NCBI GenBank assembly: GCA_947471985.1
Contig: CANIZL010000036.1
Span: 1 to 57,730, forward strand
DNA: 57,730 bases
Direction of reading: 5' to 3'
Source: Verrucomicrobiota bacterium
Lineage (GTDB): Bacteria > Verrucomicrobiota > Verrucomicrobiia > Limisphaerales > UBA9464
The notes under the pieces were generated by a model, which worked only from the letters and a program-made list of their open reading frames with translations, ran no database searches and was not told where the DNA came from. Position numbers and translations under genes: made by a program. This document shows, in pieces, positions 24,934 through 33,916 of the stretch. Each line of letters starts with the position of its first letter. Position 1 is the first letter of the stretch.

Positions 24934-25920
24934 ATGGAATCCGTAGCCAATCTGAATGCCGCTGTGGCGGATGCCGGTGCCTTTGTGCCGCCGCTGCTTA
25001 CCGAGATCGGTCGCTGTGTCGTCGGTCAGAAATATCTGGTCGAACGCCTGCTCATCGGGCTGCTGGCCAATGGTCACGTCCTGCTCGAGGGCGTGCCCGG
25101 GTTGGCCAAGACGCTGTCCGTGAAGACGCTGGCCAAGGCGCTCGACGTGAAGTTTTCCCGCCTGCAGTTCACGCCGGACATGCTGCCGGCCGACGTCGTG
25201 GGTACGCAGATTTACAATCCCGGAGCCGGCACGTTTACGACGCGTCGCGGTCCGGTGTTCGCGAATCTGGTGCTGGCGGACGAAATCAATCGCGCCCCGG
25301 CCAAGGTGCAGTCGGCCCTGCTGGAAGCGATGCAGGAACGCCAGGTTACGATCGGAGATCAGACGTACAAGCTGGAAGAACCCTTCCTGGTCCTCGCCAC
25401 GCAGAATCCGATCGAACAGGAGGGCACCTACGCGTTGCCCGAGGCGCAGGTGGATCGCTTCATGCTGAAGCTGCGGATTGGGTATCCGAGCCGGGCGGAA
25501 GAGCGATTGATTTTGGACCTGATGGCCCGCACCAATGGTTTTCCCACGGCCCGGACGGTGGTCACGCCGGCGGAGATTCTCAAGGCGCGGCAGGTGATCA
25601 ACGAGCTGTACTGCGATGACAAGGTGAAGGACTACATCGTGGATCTCGTTTGTGCGACCCGCGATCCGGTGGCGTACAAACTTCCGCTGCAGGGATTGAT
25701 TCAGATGGGAGCAAGTCCGCGCGCCACCATCGCCCTGGCGCTCGCGGCCAAGGCGCATGCGTTCATCCGCGGCCGTGGCTTTGTGACGCCGCAGGATGTG
25801 AAGAGCATCGGCATGGATGTGCTGCGGCACCGGATCACGCTGACGTACGAAGCCGAGGCCGAGGAAAAGACCACGGAAGACATCATCCAGCGCATCTTTG
25901 ATGAACTGCCGGTGCCGTGA
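24934..25920 (+). CDS. moxR: MoxR-family AAA+ ATPase
   Basis: The 328-residue protein has the MoxR core: VVGQKYLVERLLIGLLANGH, Walker A GVPGLAKT, the QFTPDMLPADVVGT segment, Walker B LVLADEINRAP, sensor motif ATQNPIEQEGTY and the lid domain after PEAQVDRFML. These ATPases act as chaperones for VWA-domain partners. The start MESVANLN is preferred to an ATT/TTG-type start 17 codons earlier. It heads a four-gene set (MoxR, DUF58, a single-pass membrane protein, VWA) that matches the start of a Bat-type aerotolerance operon. Confidence 0.93.
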   Translation: MESVANLNAAVADAGAFVPPLLTEIGRCVVGQKYLVERLLIGLLANGHVLLEGVPGLAKTLSVKTLAKALDVKFSRLQFTPDMLPADVVGTQIYNPGAGTFTTRRGPVFANLVLADEINRAPAKVQSALLEAMQERQVTIGDQTYKLEEPFLVLATQNPIEQEGTYALPEAQVDRFMLKLRIGYPSRAEERLILDLMARTNGFPTARTVVTPAEILKARQVINELYCDDKVKDYIVDLVCATRDPVAYKLPLQGLIQMGASPRATIALALAAKAHAFIRGRGFVTPQDVKSIGMDVLRHRITLTYEAEAEEKTTEDIIQRIFDELPVP

Positions 25921-25974
25921 GCCGCGGACCGGTGCCCGGGTTGCCCCAGACACGACCGGCCCTTCCTCCCCGCG

Positions 25975-26928
25975 ATGATTCCCAAGGAACTGCTCAAGAA
26001 GATCCGACAAATCGAGATCCGGACGCGCCGGCTCGTGCAGGAATCCATGGCGGGGCAGTATCACTCCGCCTTCCGCGGCACGGGCATGGACTTCGACGAA
26101 GTCCGCGAGTACCAGCCGGGCGACGAAGTGCGGGCGATTGATTGGAACGTCACGGCGCGGATGAACCACGCGTTCGTGAAGAAGTTCCGCGAGGAACGCG
26201 AACTCACGGTGCTGCTGGTGGTGGATTTGTCGGCCTCGCTTCGGTTTGGTTCCGGCGATCAGTCCAAGCGCGAACTCGCGGCGGAAATTGCGTCGGTGCT
26301 GGCCTTTTCCGCGGTGCGCAATCAGGACCGCGTGGGTCTGCTGCTCTTCACGGAGGGCGTCGAAAAATACATTCCGCCCCGCAAGGGTCGCGGACACGTG
26401 CTGCGGGTGATTCGGGATATCCTTTGGCACGAACCCAAATGGCGCGGGACGTCGCTGAACGGCGCGTTGGAGTTTGTGAATCAGATCCTGCCGCACCGGG
26501 CGGTGGTCATCGTGGTCAGCGATTTTCTGGGCGAAACGCAGCCTGGCCGGCGCGATGTCCCGATGCACCTGCAGCCCCGGATAGGGCGCGGGGAAACCGC
26601 GGGACGACTCTCGCTTTCGGTGCTGCGACAGACCACGCGGAAGCATGACGTGGTGGCGGTGCAAGTGGCGGATCCCCGGGAGACCGAGCTGCCCGCACTC
26701 GGACGGCTGGTGCTCCAGGACGCGGAAACGGGCGATGTGGTGGAGATTAACAGCAGCGACCGCCGTCGCCGGGAAGCGTTTACCGCGCGGGCGGAACGGG
26801 CGCAGGAGGAACTCGACCGGCTGTTCCGGGCCGCCAAGGTGGACGCCTTGCATGTGCGCACCGGACAGGCGTATGAGCGCGAGTTGACGCGCTTCTTTCA
26901 CGATCGCGAAAAGCGCCGTCGGCATTGA
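25975..26928 (+). CDS. DUF58 domain protein (VWA-like partner of MoxR)
   Basis: The 317-residue protein has the DUF58 signature FRGTGMDFDEVREYQPGDEV followed by RAIDWNVTAR. It then has a VWA-like fold with a degenerate metal site (VVDLSASLRFGS). It carries no membrane segment. DUF58 proteins bind MoxR ATPases and are almost always encoded directly after them, as here (54 bases). The C-terminal part, EELDRLFRAAKVDALHVRTG, is typical. The role is probably substrate or adaptor in the MoxR chaperone pathway. Confidence 0.9.
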   Translation: MIPKELLKKIRQIEIRTRRLVQESMAGQYHSAFRGTGMDFDEVREYQPGDEVRAIDWNVTARMNHAFVKKFREERELTVLLVVDLSASLRFGSGDQSKRELAAEIASVLAFSAVRNQDRVGLLLFTEGVEKYIPPRKGRGHVLRVIRDILWHEPKWRGTSLNGALEFVNQILPHRAVVIVVSDFLGETQPGRRDVPMHLQPRIGRGETAGRLSLSVLRQTTRKHDVVAVQVADPRETELPALGRLVLQDAETGDVVEINSSDRRRREAFTARAERAQEELDRLFRAAKVDALHVRTGQAYERELTRFFHDREKRRRH

Positions 26929-26942
26929 CGAATTTGTCCCCC

Positions 26943-27704
26943 ATGAGGCCTGAAGGTTTGGATTGGCTCCGGTTGACGGGGCGTAGGTTGGCGGTGCCGG
27001 CGGGCGTGCTGCTGTTCGCGGGACGTTGGGTGGCAGCGCTGGCGGCGGTGGCGCCGACGCCCTTGCCGGGATCGATGCCCGGGGCGGTGCCGGGTGCGGC
27101 GCCGGACGCCGGACCGACGTTGCCCCACGGCATCCGTGGCGCGGTGGAGGTTCCCGATCCCTGGCAAACGTATCGGCTGGTGGGCTTGGTCCTGTTGATT
27201 GCGGGGATCTGCGCGCTGGGCTTTTGGCTTTGGTGGCGGCGGCGCGGTCCAGCGATGGCCGGTCCGGGGATCCGTCCCGATGACGCCGCGCGGCAGCGAC
27301 TGCAGCGGGCGTTGGACCTGTTGGATCAACCGCAGGTTTTTGTGGCGGAGGTTTCCGCGGCGGTGCGGGCTTATCTCGAGGACCGCTTCGGTTGGCGTGC
27401 GCCGGACCGGACCACGGAGGAGTTCCTGGCGGAACTGCAGCAGAACGGTGAACTGGCGACGACCGATCGGGAGTCCCTGGGACACTTCCTCGGGGCATGC
27501 GATCTGGTGAAATTTGCCGGCGTGCGACCGGGACGTCCGGAGTTGGAGGAATTGCACGGGGCCGCGCTGCGCATGGTGAATGAACTGACGGCGGCGGTCC
27601 GACCGGAACCGCCGCCGCTGCCGGCCGCGTTGCCGGCTGTGTCCGCGGGAGTCGCTCCGGCGGCGGTCCCACCGTCCCCCCCTGAACCGGGAGGTGGCCA
27701 ATGA
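26943..27704 (+). CDS. single-pass membrane protein of the MoxR/VWA operon (DUF4381-like)
   Basis: The 253-residue protein has an N-terminal hydrophobic stretch, a Pro/Gly/Ala-rich linker and a clear membrane segment (LVGLVLLIAGICALGFWLWW) followed by RRR. A helical cytosolic domain (RAYLEDRFGW, RTTEEFLAEL) and a Pro-rich tail follow. This arrangement fits the DUF4381 proteins found between DUF58 and BatA genes. A TTG overlapping the preceding stop is an alternative start; the ATG is preferred. It overlaps the next gene by 4 bases (ATGA). Confidence 0.7.
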   Translation: MRPEGLDWLRLTGRRLAVPAGVLLFAGRWVAALAAVAPTPLPGSMPGAVPGAAPDAGPTLPHGIRGAVEVPDPWQTYRLVGLVLLIAGICALGFWLWWRRRGPAMAGPGIRPDDAARQRLQRALDLLDQPQVFVAEVSAAVRAYLEDRFGWRAPDRTTEEFLAELQQNGELATTDRESLGHFLGACDLVKFAGVRPGRPELEELHGAALRMVNELTAAVRPEPPPLPAALPAVSAGVAPAAVPPSPPEPGGGQ

Positions 27705-28699
27705 GGTTCGAGGCGCCTTGGTGGTTCCTGCTGTTGGCGGCCCTGCCGTTGCTGTCGTGGCTGCGGCGACGGTATTTTCGTGAGGCGGTGTTTACGTATT
27801 CGTCGCTGACCTTGGTCAAGGGCATCACGGAAATCCGTCGCAGTCGCGCCGCCGCCGTGCTCGCGGGCCTGCGCTGGGTGGCGCTCGTACTGCTGATCGT
27901 GGCGCTCGCCCGACCCCAGATCGGTCAGGGCTCGGCGCCGCTGCGGGCCAGTGGCATCGATATTGTGATCGCCCTGGATCTCTCCGGCTCGATGCGCGCG
28001 GAGGATTTTCAGATGAACGGCGAGCGGGTGAATCGCGTGCGGATTGCCAAGGATGTCATTGAGCGTTTTCTCGACAAGCGGGTGAGTGATCGGATCGGTT
28101 TGGTGGTGTTTGCCAGTTCGGCCTACATCGCGTCGCCGCCGACGTTGGATCACGGCTTTGTGCGCCGGAATCTCGATCGCATGGATGTCCTGAACGAGCC
28201 GGGCACGGCGATTGGTTCGGCGCTCTCGGCGGCGGTGAATCGATTGCGGGAATTGAAATCGAAATCGCGCATCGTGATTCTGATGACGGATGGTCAGAAC
28301 AACGCCGGCAAGGTGACGCCGTTGACCGCGGCGGATGCGGCGAAGGCGCTGGGGGTGAAGGTGTACACGATTGGGGTGGGCACGCACGGCACCGCGCCGA
28401 CGCCGGTGGGGCAGGATCCGTTCACCGGACAGATGCGGTATCAGAACGTCCCGGTGGACATTGATGAACCCACGCTGCAGGAGATTTCGTCGCGCACGGG
28501 CGCCAAGTACTACCGGGCGGATACCACGGAGACGCTGCGGAACATTTATTCGGAGATCGACCAGTTGGAGAAGACGGAAGCGGTGACCAAGCGCTTTGCC
28601 TACTGGGAGGAAATCATGCCGTATTTTGCCGGCGCGGGATTGTTCCTGCTGCTGTTGGAAATCGTGTTGGGACAGACGGTCTGGCGGAAGCTGCCCTGA
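27701..28699 (+). CDS. batA: VWA-domain membrane protein, BatA-like
   Basis: The 332-residue protein has two N-terminal membrane segments and one at the C-terminus. Between them is a VWA domain with a complete MIDAS site: DLSGSM, the T in EPGTAIGSAL and MTDGQNN. The first residues, MRFEAPWWFLLLAALPLL, are typical of BatA. It overlaps the previous gene by 4 bases. In Bacteroides such genes belong to the Bat aerotolerance operon; BatB, BatC and BatD are missing here, since convergent genes follow at once. The symbol is by family and not by proven function. Confidence 0.85.
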   Translation: MRFEAPWWFLLLAALPLLSWLRRRYFREAVFTYSSLTLVKGITEIRRSRAAAVLAGLRWVALVLLIVALARPQIGQGSAPLRASGIDIVIALDLSGSMRAEDFQMNGERVNRVRIAKDVIERFLDKRVSDRIGLVVFASSAYIASPPTLDHGFVRRNLDRMDVLNEPGTAIGSALSAAVNRLRELKSKSRIVILMTDGQNNAGKVTPLTAADAAKALGVKVYTIGVGTHGTAPTPVGQDPFTGQMRYQNVPVDIDEPTLQEISSRTGAKYYRADTTETLRNIYSEIDQLEKTEAVTKRFAYWEEIMPYFAGAGLFLLLLEIVLGQTVWRKLP

Positions 28700-28753
28700 A
28701 CCGGGCGACGGTAAAAATCAGGTTTACTTGGGGATCGCCGTCCGGGGCCGCGC

Positions 28754-29524
28754 CTAATCCGTTTCGTTCAACAGGTCGCGGACGAAAGGATCCGTGCTGT
28801 CGAGCACGGCCTGGCGACTGCCCAATTCCACCCAGCGACCGTTGTGGACGAGAGCGAACGATCGGCCGAGGGGGAGCAGGGGGCGCAGCGCATCGCAGGC
28901 GATCAGCACCGTCCGGGGCACGCCGCCGAAGAGCGGATGGCCGGAGAGAAAACTGCCGAGCAACGCCCGCCACCAGCGCACGTGGACGGAATCCAAGCCC
29001 GCGAGGGGATTGTCGAGGAGCAGCACCTCCGGTTTCAGCGCCAGCGCGCGGGCCAGGGCCACCCGCCGCGACCACGCCCGGGAAAGGCGGCCGGGCAGGA
29101 GGTGGGCGTACGGTTCCAATTCCAGTACTTGGAAAATCTCCGCCACCGCGGCGGTGGCGTCGTTCAGGCTCAGGTTTCGATGATACCGCAGGGGCAGGGT
29201 GATGTTTTCCCAGACGGTGAGATTGGGAAACAAACGGCCGGCGCCGTCGAACACCAGCCCGAAGCGTCGGCGCAGGGCGTCGGTGGCCGGGGTGTCGTCG
29301 GTCATGCACGGCTGACCAAACAGGCGCAATTCGCCCGCCAGGATGGGGTGCAATCCGGCGGCAGTCTCCAGCAGGACGGTTTTACCGGACCCTTGCAGAC
29401 CGGTAATGACCCAGCAATCGCCCGCGGCGACTTCCCAATCGACCGCCTGGAGAATCGGCAGTCCCGGGCTCCGTGGATGCGCCACGGAGAGACCGGACAT
29501 GGTGATGGGGGCCTCCGCCTTCAT
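28754..29524 (-). CDS. MlaF-like ABC transporter ATPase with degenerate motifs
   Basis: The 256-residue protein has Walker A GLQGSGKT at 42-49 and Q/D-loop regions typical of the Mla/MCE ATPases. Two motifs are off: the signature reads LSRAW instead of LSGGQ, and Walker B ends in LLLDNP, so the catalytic Glu is an Asn. The usual H-loop His is also not obvious (TVLIACDALRP). The start overlaps the permease stop by 4 bases (ATGA); a long frame reading further upstream only shadows the permease. It may bind but hydrolyse ATP poorly, or the family may differ from the textbook form. Phospholipid transport is inferred from the partner. Confidence 0.8.
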   Translation of the reverse strand: MKAEAPITMSGLSVAHPRSPGLPILQAVDWEVAAGDCWVITGLQGSGKTVLLETAAGLHPILAGELRLFGQPCMTDDTPATDALRRRFGLVFDGAGRLFPNLTVWENITLPLRYHRNLSLNDATAAVAEIFQVLELEPYAHLLPGRLSRAWSRRVALARALALKPEVLLLDNPLAGLDSVHVRWWRALLGSFLSGHPLFGGVPRTVLIACDALRPLLPLGRSFALVHNGRWVELGSRQAVLDSTDPFVRDLLNETD

Positions 29525-30426
29525 AGGAACACGTAGAGAACGAGGAACACGACATCGATGACCAGACTGGACACCAGGCATTGGGCCACGGTGCGGGCGG
29601 TGACGTCGCCGATTTGTTCCAAGCGCAGCGGTTCCGCCAGTCCGCGGTAGCAGATGATCAAGGCAGTGGAGGCTCCCAGCAGCAGGGTTTTGAGGCCGAG
29701 CAGGGGGAAATCCACCCAGCTCAACGCGCGGATCACGCCGCCGAAGTAATCGTCGAGCGTCAAAACGGATCCGTGGGCGAACCCCATCAAGTAGCCGCCC
29801 AGCAGCGACGTCAGGACCAGATACAGGGTCAGGACAAAGACGGAGACGGTGAGGCCGATGACCCGGGGGACGACGAGCAGGTGGATCGGATCGATGCCCA
29901 GGGCCTCCAACGCTTCGACTTCGCCGGTGGCCCGCGCGGTGCCGAGATCGGTGACCATCGCGGTGCCCACGCGCGTCAACACGACCAACGCCGCGGCGAG
30001 GGGCGCCACTTCGCGAATGATCAGCGGCGCCATGATGGTGGAGAAGAGTTTGATCTGCCCGTGTTCGATCAACAAGAGGAGCACCTGGCCGATGATGATG
30101 AAGCCGAGACCGAAGCCCATCAGGCTGATGAGCGGCAGCAGACCGATGCCGGTCCGGTAGATTTGTTCCCGGACGAGGGGATGGATCACCCGCGGTGCGA
30201 CGGACCATTTTTGGATGGCGGTGACGAGGGTGATGAGGGTGAAAGCGGTCAGCCGTTGCAGGCCCTCGGCCGTGTTGTTCACCCAGCGGCCCAGTTGACG
30301 CACGGGATACAACAGTCGGGCGAAAAATGTGAGCAAGGCGGATGACGGCGCGCGACCCCGGGCCGGATGGGACGAGGGGGCCGCGGGGGCCGGGCTCGCG
30401 GGCAAGGGGGTGGGCGCAGGTTCCAC
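29521..30426 (-). CDS. MlaE-family lipid ABC transporter permease
   Basis: The 301-residue protein has a Pro/Ala-rich N-terminal tail, then five to six membrane segments. The MlaE family signature is clear: GFGLGFIIIGQ, PLIIREVAPLAAALVVLTRVG, ATGEVEALEALGIDP and LVVPRVIGL. MlaE permeases move phospholipids between membranes in complex with MlaF, MlaD and MlaB. No MlaD (MCE) gene lies in the window, so the substrate-binding part is elsewhere or missing. It is the first gene of a two-gene minus-strand unit and is divergent from the helicase gene. Confidence 0.9.
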   Translation of the reverse strand: MEPAPTPLPASPAPAAPSSHPARGRAPSSALLTFFARLLYPVRQLGRWVNNTAEGLQRLTAFTLITLVTAIQKWSVAPRVIHPLVREQIYRTGIGLLPLISLMGFGLGFIIIGQVLLLLIEHGQIKLFSTIMAPLIIREVAPLAAALVVLTRVGTAMVTDLGTARATGEVEALEALGIDPIHLLVVPRVIGLTVSVFVLTLYLVLTSLLGGYLMGFAHGSVLTLDDYFGGVIRALSWVDFPLLGLKTLLLGASTALIICYRGLAEPLRLEQIGDVTARTVAQCLVSSLVIDVVFLVLYVFL

Positions 30427-30510
30427 GGATCACAGGCTAGACGGTGACTGCCCCGTTGAACAGCGAAGGAGCGGTCCCCGGAATAAATCTTCGGTGAGTT
30501 TTATAAATCC

Positions 30511-33156
30511 GTGACTCGCGAAAAGACAATTCCCCGCCACTTTCGGCCCGTGAATTCGACGGGCGATCGGCGCAACGCAGCGGAGACGCCGGCGCCGGCA
30601 GGGTTGCAGGTCGTGGCGATCCCGGATCTCTGGCAGCAACAAGCCGTGGGCCATCTCCGGGCGGGACGCGATGTCGTGGTCAGCGCCCCCACGGGCGCGG
30701 GCAAGACGCTCATTTTTGAACTTTGGTCCCAACAGGGAAAGAACCGGCACCAGGCCATTTACACGGTGCCCACGCGGGCGCTGGCCAATGACAAGCTGGC
30801 CGAATGGCGGGCGCGCGGGTGGAATGTGGGGATCGCGACCGGCGACCTCTCGGAAAACCTGAACGCACCGATCCTCGTCGCCACGCTGGAGACGCAGAAA
30901 CAACGGCTCATCGAGGGCGATGGTCCGGCGTTGCTGGTGGTGGACGAGTACCAGATGATCGCCGATCCGGATCGGGGGTTGAATTACGAGCTCGCCATGG
31001 CCTTGGCGCCGCCGGGGACGCAGTTGCTGCTGTTGTCCGGCTCTGTGGCGAATCCGCATCACCTGGTCCAATGGCTGACCCGACTGGGACGTCGGGCGTC
31101 GCTGGTCAAACACGACGTGCGTCCGGTGCCGCTGGATGAAGTGCAGGTCGGGCAGCTCAGTTACCAATTACCCTCGGAAATCCGGGGCTATTGGCCGCGG
31201 GTGGCCGCTAAGGCTTTGGCCGAGGATTTGGGCCCCATTCTGTTCTTCGCCCCGCGCCGTGCGCATGCGGAGGAGTTGGCGGCGGAACTGGCGCGCCAGC
31301 TACCCATTCCCAACCCGCTGGTGCTGTCCGACGCGCAGAAACGGCTCGTCGGGGAACACCTGGCCAAGTTGCTCAAGTCCCGCGTGGCGTATCACCACAG
31401 TGGCATCAGCTATGCCATCCGTGCGGGCGTCATCGAACCGCTGGCAAAAGCGGGGCAATTGCGGGCCGTGGTGGCGACCATGGGGCTCGCGGCCGGCATC
31501 AATTTCAGCCTGCGTTCGGTGGCCATCACGGCGGCCGATTACAAGCGCGACGGGCAGGTGGTGCCGCTTAAGGCGGATGAAATCCACCAGATGTTTGGTC
31601 GCGCCGGGCGCCGCGGGCTGGATGATTCCGGGTTTGTGCTGGTCACGGCGAACGAACTGCGGATCCGCGACGGTCATCCGGTGCAGTTGGCCCGCAGCGG
31701 GATGGTGGATTGGAGTGCGCTGCTGTCGCTGATGGCTGCGGCGGCCGCGGCCGGGCGTGATCCCTACGCGGAGGCGGTCCGGGTGCAGGAACGGTTGTTC
31801 ACCACCAAGCCCATTTTCCTCGGGGTCGAAGCGTCGTTGAAGTATCCCAACACGCCGTGCGGATTGCGCACCGACAGCGAGCGGGCCCGGCACGTGCGCA
31901 AGCGGGTGCGGGAAATGCAGAATTCAGCGGGGGATTGGGAGAATTACCCCTTCTGGCAGGATCGTCGTTTGGGCGACATTTTCACCGCCTACTGCCCGCC
32001 CGCGTTTCCGCCGACGGACGCGCCGCGCATCCGGGGCGATGCCGCCGTGATTTCGCCGCCGGTGGTGCTGACGCCGTCGATGGCGCAGCCGGTGAAATAC
32101 GAAGTGCCGCCAACCGAAACGCTGCGCCCGGTCCTGACCGAACCGGCGGCGCTCGACAAGGTGGGGATCGGGGGACTCGCGGTGATCGCCGATTCCCCGC
32201 ACGGGCGGCTCTGGGGACGCTCGTTGGTGGTGGCGGAACGGCTGGGCGATGATCGCGTTTTGCTGGCGAAACCGATGCGCCGGATGGTGGGTTGGAATGG
32301 GCGGGAAGCGACGCTGGCGGTGTTTGAGGCAACGATTCTGCCGGTGATCACGCAGAAGCTGGCGGAACTGCGCACGCCGGTGGTGCGCTTTGAACGGCAC
32401 GCCACCAAGATCATCGCCCTGGTCAGTCTCGCCGATCAGATCATCAAGGTGCCCGTCGACAGCCGTGGCGTGCCCCTGTGGAAGCCGGTGGAACGGGAGG
32501 TTTTTCCGGCCGATTGTGCGGTGTGTCCGCACGTGGCCCAGTGCAAGGAACTGCCCACGGCCACGGGGACGGCGCTGCTTTGGCGCCGGCTCGAATTGGT
32601 GGATCCGCTCGGGGTGCCGACCCGGCGCGGGCGCGTGGTCAGCTTTTTCTCCGGAGGCGACGGCCTCGCCGTGGCGGCGGCGTTGGAGGATTCCACATAT
32701 CCGCTGGATGAATTGGTTTACGACCTGGCGAATCTGGACGCCGGCTTCCGCTTCTGCGGGGAGGACAGCCGATGGGGCGGCCGCCTGGCGTTGGCGTGCC
32801 AGCAGAAATACGCGTTGCAGAGCATCACGGGGTATCTGGATAACGGCTTGCCGCCGAAATACGGCGCGGGTGCGAATACGGTGGTGCGCATTCTTCAGAA
32901 GGATCCGTTCGCCAAGCACCGCTTTGTCACGGAGTTCCTGGGCGCGGGCGACATTGATCGGATCGTGATTGAATGGCGCAGTCTGCTGCGGTCCGTGGCG
33001 AACGCGCCGAAGTTGGATTGGCCGCGCTGGACCGAATTTCAGCACCTCGCCAAGGCCACGCTGCAAACCACGGAATCGCCAACGATCACCGATCTGCCGC
33101 CGCTGGAATTGCACCAGACGCGGCGGGTGGATCACCGGCTGAAATTGCGGCGGTGA
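30511..33156 (+). CDS. Ski2/Mtr4-like DExH helicase with C-terminal Cys cluster
   Basis: The 881-residue protein has Walker A APTGAGKT at 59-66, DEYQ at 145-148 in place of DEAH, LSGSVANP as motif III and QMFGRAGRRG as motif VI. This places it among Ski2-like superfamily 2 helicases, which unwind RNA or DNA. The C-terminal half is long and has a CAVCPHVAQC cluster that could bind zinc or an iron-sulfur centre. The start is a GTG directly after a TATAAA box (30502-30507), so either the transcript is nearly leaderless or translation begins further in, for example at the GTG at 30550. The neighbours give no hint of substrate. Confidence 0.85.
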   Translation: MTREKTIPRHFRPVNSTGDRRNAAETPAPAGLQVVAIPDLWQQQAVGHLRAGRDVVVSAPTGAGKTLIFELWSQQGKNRHQAIYTVPTRALANDKLAEWRARGWNVGIATGDLSENLNAPILVATLETQKQRLIEGDGPALLVVDEYQMIADPDRGLNYELAMALAPPGTQLLLLSGSVANPHHLVQWLTRLGRRASLVKHDVRPVPLDEVQVGQLSYQLPSEIRGYWPRVAAKALAEDLGPILFFAPRRAHAEELAAELARQLPIPNPLVLSDAQKRLVGEHLAKLLKSRVAYHHSGISYAIRAGVIEPLAKAGQLRAVVATMGLAAGINFSLRSVAITAADYKRDGQVVPLKADEIHQMFGRAGRRGLDDSGFVLVTANELRIRDGHPVQLARSGMVDWSALLSLMAAAAAAGRDPYAEAVRVQERLFTTKPIFLGVEASLKYPNTPCGLRTDSERARHVRKRVREMQNSAGDWENYPFWQDRRLGDIFTAYCPPAFPPTDAPRIRGDAAVISPPVVLTPSMAQPVKYEVPPTETLRPVLTEPAALDKVGIGGLAVIADSPHGRLWGRSLVVAERLGDDRVLLAKPMRRMVGWNGREATLAVFEATILPVITQKLAELRTPVVRFERHATKIIALVSLADQIIKVPVDSRGVPLWKPVEREVFPADCAVCPHVAQCKELPTATGTALLWRRLELVDPLGVPTRRGRVVSFFSGGDGLAVAAALEDSTYPLDELVYDLANLDAGFRFCGEDSRWGGRLALACQQKYALQSITGYLDNGLPPKYGAGANTVVRILQKDPFAKHRFVTEFLGAGDIDRIVIEWRSLLRSVANAPKLDWPRWTEFQHLAKATLQTTESPTITDLPPLELHQTRRVDHRLKLRR

Positions 33157-33211
33157 TGGGGGGGCGATGGAAGGAAGAAGGAGGAAGGAAGAAGGAAGAA
33201 TTTTCAGCGGG

Positions 33212-33730
33212 CGGGTATTGCAGTTTTTGGAACGTTGTGGGTGCGGTGGTGCGTCATTGCAAAGCGGTGGAGGACAACCGCAGTCCAAGACGCTGGCGCG
33301 ATTGCTGACGCGGCGGGAAAATTCCGCGAGGTTGTGGACTGCGGCAGTCCTCTGCCGCTTTTCTCCGGAACTGGGCGAGCCGGACCGATGCACGGATATT
33401 TAAGGGGGCGGGTATTGCAGTTTTTTGGAACGTTGTGGGTGCGGTGGTGCGTCATTGCAAAGCGGTAGAGGACAACCGCAGTCCAGGACGCTGGCGCGAT
33501 TGCTGACGCGGCGGGAAAATTCCGCGAGGTTGTGGACTGCGGCAGTCCTCTGCCGCTTTTCTCCGGAACTGGGCGAGTCGGACCGGTGTGCGGATTTTCC
33601 CAGGGGGGGCGGGTATCGCAGTATTTGGAACGTTTTTTGTGCGGTGGTGCGCAATTGCAAAGCGGTGGAGGACAACCGCAGTCCAGGACGCTGGCGCGAT
33701 TGCGGACGCGGTGGGTGGGGGTCGCGAGCT
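33212..33730. repeat. array A: 2.6 copies of a ~199-bp hairpin-containing repeat
   Basis: Units start at 33212, 33409 and 33610 with CGGGTATTGCAG or a one-base variant. The third unit is cut off after GCGGACGCGGTGG. Each full unit holds a long inverted repeat: AAAGCGGTAGAGGACAACCG plus CAGTCCA on the left, TGGACTGCGGCAGTCCTCTG plus CCGCTTT on the right, about 47 bases apart. The array follows a purine run (GGAAGAAGGAAGAA). Short frames in it have no protein features. An array with the same layout lies at 46831-47350. Nothing else was seen between 33157 and the gene at 33917. Confidence 0.9.
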
Positions 33731-33916
33731 ATAAGGTCCTGGGTTCCAGCTCAATCCGTTTTCCCCGTCTCGCAGAACAAAAATCTCTGCTTGTACTTCC
33801 CGGGGTGGTGTGTCAATCATAGCGGAATCTCACCGCTTGGCCCCGTGCGCACACCATTTCACCCTGCGTCGACCTCTCAAAATCCATAATTGGATCATTC
33901 CCAAACCACTCCAGTC

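Noticed and set aside
24925-27828. A 967-codon minus-strand frame opposite the MoxR operon
   Set aside because: It runs across three well-supported genes on the other strand and is rich in His, Arg and Pro, as typical for shadow frames.
28754-30433. A 559-codon frame joining the ABC ATPase to upstream sequence
   Set aside because: The upstream part lies out of frame over the MlaE permease; the true start is the ATG overlapping the permease stop.
33204-33889. Several short frames within the repeat array
   Set aside because: Frames occur on both strands with the same repeated peptide pieces and no start signals; they reflect the DNA repeat and not genes.
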